Assembly (NCBI GenBank): GCA_022561675.1
Contig: JADFQT010000023.1
Span: forward strand, 1 to 14,715
Length of the DNA: 14,715 nt
DNA from: Chloroflexota bacterium
GTDB lineage: Bacteria > Chloroflexota > Dehalococcoidia > Lucifugimonadales > UBA3495
Direction: 5' to 3'
Part shown: positions 1 through 6,524 of the stretch, piece by piece
How the letters are laid out: the number at the start of each line of letters is the position of its first letter
Position numbering within the stretch: the first letter of the stretch is position 1
Notes under the pieces: model-generated
Databases searched by the model: none
Seen by the model: only the letters and a program-made list of their open reading frames with translations
What the model was told of the DNA's origin: nothing
Program-made: the position numbers and the translations under genes

Positions 1-174
1 TTCCACCAGGCCGAACACCCTTATCTTCCAGTTCTTGAGGTCTACCTTTGGCGTTGAGCCATAGGTTAGCACCGGAAACTTCTTGCTCAGAAATTGGCCG
101 GGCGGCACGCGTTCTCCCTGATCGGGAGCCGCTTTCACCTGGTCTGGCCTTTTCAACCCGAATTGGGGTTCCAA
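1..174 (-). CDS. Molybdopterin-dependent oxidoreductase (sulfite oxidase-like), N-terminal part, cut by window edge
   Basis: This open frame runs off the low-coordinate edge, so only the first 58 residues are visible. The stretch RVPPGQFLSKKFPVLTYGS (from residue 22), followed by VDLKNWKIRVFGLVE, is the characteristic entry into the sulfite oxidase/YedY-type molybdopterin-binding domain; family members bind a Mo-pterin cofactor and oxidise or reduce small oxyanions or sulfoxides. There is no ATG or GTG in frame upstream of this motif after the in-frame TAG. I chose the TTG at 172-174 because an AGGAG ribosome-binding site lies 8 bases upstream. No twin-arginine signal is seen, so this looks like the cytoplasmic 'sulfite oxidase-like' subtype, but the catalytic cysteine lies outside the window and the substrate cannot be named. 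It lies 141 bases downstream of selD on the same strand, so co-transcription is possible. Family confidence is high; start confidence is moderate. Confidence 0.8.
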   Translation of the reverse strand, partial: MEPQFGLKRPDQVKAAPDQGERVPPGQFLSKKFPVLTYGSTPKVDLKNWKIRVFGLVE

Positions 175-315
175 TATTTTTACTCCTGGCTTGTTTGTCT
201 GCCGTTTTATATCTTGCTTTTTACCTGGGGGAGCCTAGATCAGCCCGGTAAATGGTATTCCTCTGGAACATGGTAGTCTCGGAAAAATTTGGGAACAGAC
301 GACCCCGAGCCAACC

Positions 316-1362
316 CTATGGGATGACCTTGATCTGTCCCACCGGTCCCTCGGTAACCCGCCCTATCACTACGGCGTCCGCGACGCCGGTAGATCTTAGC
401 TCGGCCAGCAACTCGTCCTGTTTCTCCACCGCCACCGCTATCAGCAAGCCGCCCGAAGTCTGGGCATCGCAGAGCAGCAACTGCTCCTGTTCCCTCAAAT
501 CGTGATGCCAATGGGCCGACCCGGCGACGCTTTGCAGATTTCGATGGGTGCCCCCCGGCGCCACCCCCTGCTCCAAAAGCTCCCACGCGCCAGGCAGCAC
601 GGGTACATTGCCCAGCTGGATTTCTGCACCCACCTGGCTCCCCCGGACCATCGACTGCAAATGCCCCATCAGGCCGAACCCCGTGACGTCGGTAGCGGAG
701 TGCACCCCGACTTTGACCATGGCATGGGCACCGTCCCGGTTAAGGGTGGACATGGTGGTTACCGCCCCTTGCAGGACCTGGGGCGGGCAAACCCCTTGCT
801 TGCCGGCGGTGGTTATGATGCCGGTTCCCAGGGGTTTGGTTAGCACCAGCACATCCCCGGGCTGAGCCGCGGCATTGGAGATCTGCTTGCCCGGCTCGAC
901 CGTGCCCACCACGGATAGGCCATACTTGGGTTCCGGGTCATCCACCGTATGGCCCCCGACGATCAAGCATTCAGCTTCGGCCGCCTTGGAGTAGCCGCCT
1001 TTCAGCACCTCCCCCAGGATGTCCTTTTCCAGCGTCACGGGGAACCCAACGATATTCATGGCCAACAGAGGCGTGCCGCCCATGGCGTAAACGTCGCTCA
1101 AAGAGTTGGCCGCGGCGATCTCCCCGTATTGGAAGGGGTCATCGACAATGGGCGGGAAAAAATCGACCGTCATAATCAGCGCGATATGGTCGTTTAAGCG
1201 GTAGACGGCGGCGTCGTCCCCCGTCTCCGTCCCAACCAGGAGATCAGGGTGGCTGATCACTGGGACATGCTTCAGGACCTGAACCAGGTCCTCCAGGCTG
1301 AACTTCGCGGCTCAACCGGCGCAGTGGGACAGCTCGGTCAGGCGGAGTTCTTTACCAACCAT
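316..1362 (-). CDS. selD: Selenophosphate synthetase SelD, selenoprotein form with in-frame TGA (Sec17)
   Basis: SelD makes selenophosphate from selenide and ATP, the selenium donor for selenocysteine and selenouridine. An ordinary ORF call would start at the GTG at 1258-1260 and lack the catalytic N-terminus. Reading on upstream, the frame continues through a TGA (1312-1314) to an ATG at 1360-1362 that has an AGGAGG ribosome-binding site 7 bases away (1370-1375). The upstream 34 codons encode RLTELSHCAGUAAKF, matching the E. coli segment around Cys17 and Lys20, with U falling exactly at residue 17 and Lys at 20. Downstream family motifs are present: DDAAVY (49-54), VGGHTVDD (135-142), ATDVTGFGLMGH (223-234) and CDAQTSGGLL (from 298). 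The full product is 348 residues, normal for SelD. A hairpin follows the TGA (see separate entry). Selenoprotein SelD with Sec at this site is known in bacteria. An alternative is a sequencing error or nonsense mutation, which the exact position makes unlikely. Confidence 0.92.
1271..1302 (-). promoter_or_regulatory. Candidate bacterial SECIS hairpin in selD
   Basis: On the mRNA strand, AGGACCTG and CAGGTCCT form a perfect 8-bp stem around a GTT loop (1274-1292). Flanking TTCAG/CTGAA can add a lower stem across a bulge. The structure starts about 9 bases after the UGA and its loop lies about 27 bases after it, within the spacing known for bacterial SECIS elements bound by SelB. A G sits at the start of the loop, as in known elements. 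The structural fit is by eye, not by folding. Confidence 0.65.
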
Positions 1363-1807
1363 CTGGCTTCCTCCTAGTGCTATAGAGCGTGCTATTCCGG
1401 GTATAATTGCGGCAAAGGGAACCGGACCCGCCGGCACGCAGATACATTGGGGGTAGGTAATCACGATACATCAGTTGCCGGTGCTTCACAACACCCGCGT
1501 TGGCGATACATGGAATCTTTCACCCACCAGCGCGCAGGAAGGCCGTCGGGTTGAGCAATTGTAGCCACGGTTCCGGCCAGCTGGCCGTTGCAAAATTGCC
1601 TGGCCGAAGCCTATATCGATGTAGGCCAGCCTAAGTGGGCTGCTGAGCTCCTGGAGAAGTCCCTCACTATAACCGGGATTTCCGCAAATTCCATCCAGGC
1701 TCGGCAGCTCTTGGAGTTGGCCAACCAACAGCTGTAGGGAACCGGAAACTCAGAATTCTGGTTCCTAACTCCGGTCCAAAAGGCGGGCGGTCCTACGCCG
1801 GTCCTGC
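1363..1807. other. Intergenic stretch between selD and the Wzz-kinase gene
   Basis: This 445-base stretch holds the selD leader (ribosome-binding site at 1370-1375) and a TPR-like coding remnant on the plus strand (separate entry). At 1738-1765 an inverted GGAACC/GGTTCC pair encloses a CAGAATTCTG palindrome; it could weakly terminate the kinase gene, but no T-run follows. I saw no convincing tRNA-Sec or other RNA gene here. Confidence 0.5.
1546..1737 (+). pseudogene. C-terminal remnant of a TPR-repeat protein
   Basis: The plus-strand frame that follows an in-frame TGA encodes NCLAEAYIDVGQPKWAAELL and then EKSLTI, ending QARQLLELANQQL at a TAG (1735-1737). This has the helix-turn-helix spacing and the A-Y-D-G-P-A-L pattern of the last one or two tetratricopeptide repeats of a longer protein. 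There is no ATG or GTG start and no ribosome-binding site in the open stretch, and the region before it contains stops in frame, so I treat it as a decayed gene end rather than a living gene. TPR proteins often accompany exopolysaccharide loci such as the neighbouring Wzz genes, but any link is inference. It could also be a chance open frame; the TPR-like pattern argues against that. Confidence 0.45.
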
Positions 1808-3373
1808 TTAGGAACGGGCCGATAGAGCGGGTTCAACCCCGACCGCCTCCTGGATGGGGGAAGCGTCACGGTAGGACGCGCCGTGAGGCGCCGCCGCCGG
1901 CGTAGTCCGAAAATATCGTTGGCTACGGGAAGATTGGCTAAACGGCCCAGTTTCCCTTTGATTCCAAATGAATCCCAAGATGTTCCGGTTTGCTCGCCGC
2001 AGGTTTTCCAGGGTTGCGTCCATTGAGCCCTGCCTGGTCTGGGTCGCGTTTACCGCCATCACTACCGCATCTACCTGAGCAGCCATCAGTGTGCTTTCAG
2101 CAGTATCGAGGGATGGAGCCGTATCGATAAGCACCAGATCGGCCGATTCTTTAACTCTCTCCAGGACCCAACTCATCCTTGGGGAGCTGACCAGGTTTGT
2201 CGGGTCAGCCGGGACAGTGCCGCTGGTAATCACCTGGAGCCTGGGATAGTTGGTGCTCTGGACTACATCCGCCAGTTCCAGGTCGGGGTTTGACAACAGA
2301 TTGCTCAAGCCCAGGGAGTTATCCAGATGAAAATGGTGGTGGAGGGAAGGATGCCGGAAATCCGAGTCGACCAGGATTACCTGACGCCAATGGTTGCTGA
2401 GGGCTACTCCCAGGCAGGATACCAGACTGCTGCGGCCATCGCCCTTCCCGGGGCTGGTGACAGCCACCGTCTTGGTCTGGCAGGCGGTGGCTGTGAAATC
2501 CAGGCTTGCCGCCACCTGGCTGACCGACTCAGACAGTCCGGTCTCGGAATTAAGCCGTTCCAAGGGTGAGCTAGACGCGCCCCTGGCTTTGCGCCACCTG
2601 GGGACCGACCCCAAATTGCTCAACCCATATCGCCGTTCCATCTGTGCCGGGGAGCGGACCGGGTTCTGGAGGTATTCCAACAAGAATATTACTACCACAG
2701 CCAAAATGAAGCCCAGCATGGCGGCCAGAGCCGTGTTTCGAGCTAAGTGGCTGGAAGGTCCGGGGGAGGAGATAGCTGGCTCCTGAAGGACTTCCGCCGG
2801 AGCTAGAACGATAGCCGGTGTCGACCTGGAGGTTAGCCCCGCTAAGGCCTTTTCAACAGACGCTACGGCCTTCTCAGCGGCCTCGGCGGAAACTCTTTCA
2901 TCCAGTGACGCCAGGCTCAGGGCAAGCTGCTCTTGAGCGGCAGCGAACTGAGGTTCTCTTAGGCTGTCCAAGTACCCGACATAGCTCTGGGCCACTCCGT
3001 CAGCCAGCCTCAACGCTGCCGCCGGGACCGCATCGGTGGCCTGGATGCTCACCATTTGGCTAACTACATTTGAGACAGCCAGTTTGCTTCGGAGCTCCGC
3101 TACCGACATGGAAAGAGCCAAGGCGCTGATGGCATCCTCGAGCACGGGGGTGGATTTCGCCAGGTCCGGGTATTCAGCAAAACTTGCGCTCCCTCCCATT
3201 AATACAACATTGGTCGTGGCCTGGAATTCAGGGGCTTTCGGGGTGGGGACGGGAGTGGCAAGGAAAATGCCGAGGGCGGCCAGCACGGCTACTAAAGGCC
3301 CCAGCGCCAGGATCCACCACCTGGCCAGCAGCACATTGGCGTATTCTCTAATGTCCAGGGTTTCTTCATCCAT
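1808..3373 (-). CDS. Wzz-BY-kinase fusion (capsular exopolysaccharide family tyrosine autokinase-like), altered P-loop
   Basis: The frame is open from 3457, but I place the start at the ATG at 3371-3373 because GAGGAG lies 9 bases upstream and the Wzz-type N-terminus (LDIREYANVLLARWW) begins just after; the product is then 521 residues. Order of parts: first membrane helix about 19-39, a periplasmic Wzz-like segment with coiled coil about 140-185, second helix about 214-233, then a cytoplasmic BY-kinase domain. In that domain the Walker A segment reads SPGKGDGRSS (307-316), Walker A' is VILVDSDFRHPS (332-343, Asp336 and Asp338), and Walker B is LVLIDTAP (413-420). Family members autophosphorylate on C-terminal tyrosines and control Wzx/Wzy-type polysaccharide length and export. 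Two oddities: the invariant Walker A lysine is Arg314, and the C-terminus holds only two tyrosines (about 487 and 501) instead of a cluster. It is divergent from the second Wzz gene at 3758. Fold assignment is strong; kinase activity is doubtful. Confidence 0.85.
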   Translation of the reverse strand: MDEETLDIREYANVLLARWWILALGPLVAVLAALGIFLATPVPTPKAPEFQATTNVVLMGGSASFAEYPDLAKSTPVLEDAISALALSMSVAELRSKLAVSNVVSQMVSIQATDAVPAAALRLADGVAQSYVGYLDSLREPQFAAAQEQLALSLASLDERVSAEAAEKAVASVEKALAGLTSRSTPAIVLAPAEVLQEPAISSPGPSSHLARNTALAAMLGFILAVVVIFLLEYLQNPVRSPAQMERRYGLSNLGSVPRWRKARGASSSPLERLNSETGLSESVSQVAASLDFTATACQTKTVAVTSPGKGDGRSSLVSCLGVALSNHWRQVILVDSDFRHPSLHHHFHLDNSLGLSNLLSNPDLELADVVQSTNYPRLQVITSGTVPADPTNLVSSPRMSWVLERVKESADLVLIDTAPSLDTAESTLMAAQVDAVVMAVNATQTRQGSMDATLENLRRANRNILGFIWNQRETGPFSQSSRSQRYFRTTPAAAPHGASYRDASPIQEAVGVEPALSARS

Positions 3374-3757
3374 TACCTTGTTCTCCTCGCGCGGGAACTT
3401 GTGCTGCTTCTGGGCGCCTGGGTATTTTGGATATCTTTGTACCATCGAGCCCAGCATTTGGACATGGTGGTGTCCCCTGGCTTGCCGGGGGATTTTCCTA
3501 AAGCCGACTGGAATAACCCTTCCGATGATAGGTTATTGGGCGATTCCGTTCGTTGTGCTGGCCCCGAAAAGAATGTCTATCGTGAAGTATCTGTCCCCTG
3601 GATCGGCAAAGAGAGGATTTTTGAACCATCGCCCACATTTATGCCCAGGTCCGCCATCTGTTAGAATCCATCTGGCTAATTCACCTGGGGAGGCTGGGTT
3701 GATATAATCCCCGGCATTATAGGATAGCCTGTAAATTAGGAAGGAGCCCTTGTTCCA
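3374..3757. other. Divergent promoter region between the two Wzz genes
   Basis: These 384 bases separate the minus-strand kinase from the plus-strand Wzz gene. A good plus-strand promoter is visible near the right end (separate entry). At about 3474-3492 an inverted CCCCTGGC/GCCGGGGG pair lies in the kinase leader and could form an RNA hairpin. The long leader (over 100 bases) on the kinase side leaves room for control, but I recognise no known riboswitch. Open frames crossing this stretch on the plus strand show no protein-like sequence. Confidence 0.5.
3680..3708 (+). promoter_or_regulatory. Sigma70-like promoter for the Wzz gene
   Basis: TTCACC (3680-3685) and a perfect TATAAT (3703-3708) are separated by 17 bases. 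The predicted transcript would start near 3715, about 43 bases before the GTG start of the Wzz gene. An AGGAG ribosome-binding site lies between. Confidence 0.6.
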
Positions 3758-5338
3758 GTGACAGCACCGCAGCCCCGTCCCGAGTGGGATGACAGCATCG
3801 ACCTGCGTAAATGGGTCGATGCGCTGATTCGCTACAAATTCTTGATCGTTGGCATAGTGGTGGCAGCGGTAGGAGTGGCGGCGGTGTTTAGCTACCTGGT
3901 TCAGACTCCCAGGTTTGAATCCACGGCCGGCGCCGTGCTCCCTCCGGCCAACGGCGAAGGTGGATTGGGATTGTCGTTACGAGGCTACCGGGAGCTGGCT
4001 ACCAGCACGGTGGTAATAGAAAGAATGCGGCAGAACCTGGGTCTGGCCTCGGCCCCGGCGTTAATCCGCAACCAACTCGAAGCTTCCACGGACGAGAAGG
4101 AGCGCTATATCTCGGTGACCGCATCTGCAGAAACGAGTGAGGAAGCGTTTTCCTTAGCCAGCCAGTGGATAGAATCTTATGGTGAAAAGGTAAGAGATGA
4201 TATCCAAATTCAATTCTCAGCACAGAAGGAAGATGCGACCCAGAAAGTGAATGCATTGCTCCCCGAGTTCACCGCAGCGCAGGACGCCCTGGCCAGCTTT
4301 GATTTGGATAATCCCCTGGGCGTCAGAGAAGGCCAGCTGTCGGCCATGGAGCAGGAACTTGCATCCAACGAAACCCGGCTTCGCCTGCTCTTGGCCTCAG
4401 ACACTGGGGAAGATCCTGCGGTACGCGCCTACTTGCAAGCAATATTGAGCGACACCGCGGGCACGCTGGGAGGTGGCGGCACTCCCGGAGTTTCGGGCCT
4501 CCCCGGCGTCGGCGCCGACAGCGCCAGCGAGTCGAACAGCGCTACATTGGCTGAATCTATTTTTGATGAGCTGAGTCGCGGGTTGGAGGAGGCTCGCTTA
4601 TCGACTCTGGAAAAGGAATTGGTTCAGAGCGAAAGCCGGCTCCGGTTGCTCACGGGGACCACCATACCCGTCGAGGAGGCTCGGCTCATCTCTTTAGAGA
4701 AGTTCCTACAGGCAGAACCGCAAACCTTTGAGACCGAGATGCTGTCCCCCGATGATGGCTCGCCAATCGGTATCACTACCCTGAACCCGGTATATTTAAA
4801 ACTACGCCAGAGAGTGGCCGACACTTCTATCGGGTTGGACTCCCTAAAAAAAGAAGCCAGTGAACTGTCCGCCCGAATCTCGTTCCTATACACCGAGTCG
4901 GACCTGTTGCGGAGGAAGCTGGCAGCTGGGGAGGCGGCGGATATCTCGAAGGAGGAGGCTGGGAACCTCAAAAGGACTTTGGCTTTGGCCTCCAACATCA
5001 CCTTCTTGCGGCAGGAAACCGATGCCATTCGCAGGCAGTTGGCGGTAGATAAGCAGGCCCGCCAGGATTTGGAACAGGAAGTACAAGAACTTAAGGCACT
5101 CTACCAGCCTGCCCAGGACGAGCTGGACCGCCTCCAAGAAATAGAGCCCCGGCTGGCCACCATTTCCAGCCTTTCGGCCATTAGAGAACCGGCGCTACCT
5201 ACGTCGCCGGTGTCGCCTCAGAGGACTCGAAACATCATGCTGGCGGGGGCGCTGGGGCTAATGCTTGGCGTTTTCGCTGCCTTATTCCTGGAATTCTACC
5301 GGTCGACTACCCCCTCCGTGCCAGCTAGAGAGGGATAG
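3758..5338 (+). CDS. Wzz-family polysaccharide chain-length/co-polymerase protein
   Basis: This 526-residue protein starts at a GTG (3758) preceded by GGAAGGAG about 11 bases upstream. It has the Wzz plan: a short cytoplasmic N-terminus (DSIDLRKWVDALIRYKF), membrane helix 1 at about 28-48, a long periplasmic part rich in coiled coil (about 155-230, 265-320, 345-470), a proline-rich segment (EPALPTSPVSPQ, 477-488), and helix 2 at about 492-512 with a short cytoplasmic tail. Such proteins oligomerise in the inner membrane and set the length of O-antigen, capsule or exopolysaccharide. The periplasmic part is longer than in E. coli Wzz and carries a visible internal duplication (about 194-230 and 281-318) linked by a Gly-rich loop (234-255). 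It lacks a kinase domain, so the divergent gene at 1808-3373 is the natural cytoplasmic partner. No glycosyltransferase or Wzx/Wzy gene is in view. Confidence 0.83.
   Translation: MTAPQPRPEWDDSIDLRKWVDALIRYKFLIVGIVVAAVGVAAVFSYLVQTPRFESTAGAVLPPANGEGGLGLSLRGYRELATSTVVIERMRQNLGLASAPALIRNQLEASTDEKERYISVTASAETSEEAFSLASQWIESYGEKVRDDIQIQFSAQKEDATQKVNALLPEFTAAQDALASFDLDNPLGVREGQLSAMEQELASNETRLRLLLASDTGEDPAVRAYLQAILSDTAGTLGGGGTPGVSGLPGVGADSASESNSATLAESIFDELSRGLEEARLSTLEKELVQSESRLRLLTGTTIPVEEARLISLEKFLQAEPQTFETEMLSPDDGSPIGITTLNPVYLKLRQRVADTSIGLDSLKKEASELSARISFLYTESDLLRRKLAAGEAADISKEEAGNLKRTLALASNITFLRQETDAIRRQLAVDKQARQDLEQEVQELKALYQPAQDELDRLQEIEPRLATISSLSAIREPALPTSPVSPQRTRNIMLAGALGLMLGVFAALFLEFYRSTTPSVPAREG
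4337..4711 (+). repeat. Internal coiled-coil duplication within the Wzz-like gene
   Basis: Residues about 194-230 (LSAMEQELASNETRLRLL and following) and about 281-318 (LSTLEKELVQSESRLRLL and following) align over some 37 residues. The DNA copies at about 4337-4447 and 4598-4711 have diverged, so the duplication is old. The linker is a Gly/Ser-rich loop. Confidence 0.65.
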
Positions 5339-5649
5339 CCGCCGCCCCTTTCCCCAGTTCCTGCAGAGCGCGACGGGACCGGGCTGGGCATCCGGGTCCC
5401 GTGGTTACAGGCTTTTCCCAAGCTGCCGGGCTTCATTGGGTTTGACGGTTAGGTTGCGCGGTGACTGGCTGTTTCCTGGTGGTCGACGGCGTGTTGATGA
5501 ATGGCCATACGGACACTATACTTGGGCTACCCTTTCCCGCACTGGGGATTCCCCTTGGGATAGGAGTTGCCCAATTTTTGCGTGGTCAAGAGAAGACGGA
5601 TTAACTGGCGATTCGAAGCAACGTTCATCTTGGCCCGAGAGGTGAAGCC
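5339..5649 (+). other. Intergenic stretch between the Wzz gene and the cupin gene
   Basis: This 311-base stretch begins with an inverted ACGGGACC/GGTCCCGT pair (5373-5380 and 5395-5402) about 35 bases after the Wzz stop; it may act as a terminator, though no T-run follows. A promoter for the cupin gene lies at 5494-5522. A short open frame around 5460-5602 (ending ALGIPLGIGVAQFLRGQEK) looks faintly like the tail of a membrane protein but has no convincing start, so I do not call it a gene. Confidence 0.45.
5494..5522 (+). promoter_or_regulatory. Sigma70-like promoter for the cupin gene
   Basis: TTGATG (5494-5499) and TATACT (5517-5522) are separated by exactly 17 bases, matching five of six and four or five of six consensus positions. 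Transcription would start near 5529, leaving a leader of about 120 bases before the ATG at 5650. Confidence 0.6.
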
Positions 5650-6363
5650 ATGGAACCAAACATCCGCAACTACCGAAGCGCTAACCTGGCCGAAGGGGCC
5701 GGCAGGTTGGTGGCATTAGACGATAATCCCACCACCTGTACTCTCTCCTATTCCAGAATCGAGCCCGGCAAAACGAGCTCACATCATATTCACCCATGGG
5801 AGCATGAAGTCTATATCATTAAGGGCACCGGAACCCTGATTTGCGACGGCAAGGAATACCCGGTCAAGGAAGGGGATGCCATGTTCATTCCCGGCAACGT
5901 GGACCACTACACCCTTAATAATGGGGGACAGGGAGACATTCTCAGAATAGAGATAAATCCTCTGGAGGCTGCCAGAAGCGGAGGGGCGCGCAATGAGGGC
6001 GGACCGGGAACCGGCCAACCGCCGGTTATCCGGAACCACCAGGACCTGAACGCTGACACCGGTAGTCTCATTCTCAACACCAAGGATGGCGTGCCCAACT
6101 ACGTAATGCTCTATAACGGTCCCATGATGCCCGGCGCCGTAAGCCACCCGGACAGCGGTGGACATAATCATGCCTGGGACCACGTGGTGTACGTGCTGGA
6201 GGGGAGCGCCACACTAAGGTGCGATGGCAAGGATTACACCGTGACGGAAGGGGATGCGATTCTGGTCCCGCCCAACTCCCATCACCAGTGGAAAAACGAG
6301 ACCGACTCGCCCATGCTCCGGGTCACCTTCAATGCGATAGAGTCAGTAGCCCACGAGGGTTGA
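5650..6363 (+). CDS. Double-cupin (bicupin) domain protein
   Basis: This 237-residue soluble protein has two cupin domains in tandem. The ATG has GAGGTGA 5 bases upstream. Domain 1 (about 25-105) has the metal motif HIHPWEHEVYIIKG with His46, His48 and Glu53, and a later His86 in PGNVDHY: a complete 3-His/1-Glu metal site. Domain 2 (about 138-232) repeats the layout (HNHAWDHVVYVLEG, then PPNSHHQW), keeping His172, His174 and His211/212 but with Val179 where the Glu should be. The halves also share ICDGKEYPVKEGDA versus RCDGKDYTVTEGDA, so the gene arose by internal duplication. Bicupins include dioxygenases, decarboxylases and sugar-phosphate isomerases; the substrate cannot be told from sequence. 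It is monocistronic, with its own promoter and a strong palindrome after the stop. No signal peptide is visible. Confidence 0.85.
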   Translation: MEPNIRNYRSANLAEGAGRLVALDDNPTTCTLSYSRIEPGKTSSHHIHPWEHEVYIIKGTGTLICDGKEYPVKEGDAMFIPGNVDHYTLNNGGQGDILRIEINPLEAARSGGARNEGGPGTGQPPVIRNHQDLNADTGSLILNTKDGVPNYVMLYNGPMMPGAVSHPDSGGHNHAWDHVVYVLEGSATLRCDGKDYTVTEGDAILVPPNSHHQWKNETDSPMLRVTFNAIESVAHEG

Positions 6364-6429
6364 AATGCGATTGGCCCTGGAGGTTGAATCGCCGGCGTGG
6401 TGATCAGTCCCCTTCTTAACGCAGAGCAA

Positions 6430-6479
6430 AATTTAGCACCCCTGACGGTCGAAGAATCTGCCCACAGGGGTGCTAAATT
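6430..6479. terminator. Bidirectional palindrome/terminator between convergent genes
   Basis: AATTTAGCACCCCTG (6430-6444) and its exact complement (6465-6479) form a perfect 15-bp stem around a 20-base loop. It sits between the stop of the cupin gene (plus) and the stop of the pilin operon (minus), the normal place for a shared terminator, and A/T-rich stem ends give short U-runs on both strands. The large loop is unusual for a terminator, so a protein-binding site or a mobile-repeat origin is also possible. Confidence 0.6.
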
Positions 6480-6524
6480 ATTTCCCGCCCAAGCGAGGAC
6501 ACCAGCGCGGGTAGGCTTGGGAAA

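Noticed and set aside
1462..1500. tRNA-Sec-like anticodon stem (GGTG, CTTCACAA loop, CACC)
   Set aside because: The loop has 8 bases and no T-arm, D-arm or acceptor stem can be paired around it.
3374..3457. 28-residue N-terminal extension of the Wzz-kinase from the ATG at 3457
   Set aside because: No ribosome-binding site precedes that ATG, while GAGGAG precedes the ATG at 3373, where the Wzz-like sequence starts.
3036..3707. Long plus-strand open frame opposite the Wzz-kinase start and intergenic region
   Set aside because: It is antisense to a well-supported gene and shows no protein-like composition.
5265..5645. 126-residue plus-strand open frame overlapping the Wzz 3' end
   Set aside because: It is rich in Arg/Trp/Pro with no family pattern and no ribosome-binding site, and mostly overlaps the real gene end and spacer.
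6430..6479. CIRCE (HrcA) operator
   Set aside because: The half-sites resemble TTAGCAC/GTGCTAA, but the spacing is far larger than the 9 bases of CIRCE and the site lies after genes, not before a chaperone gene.
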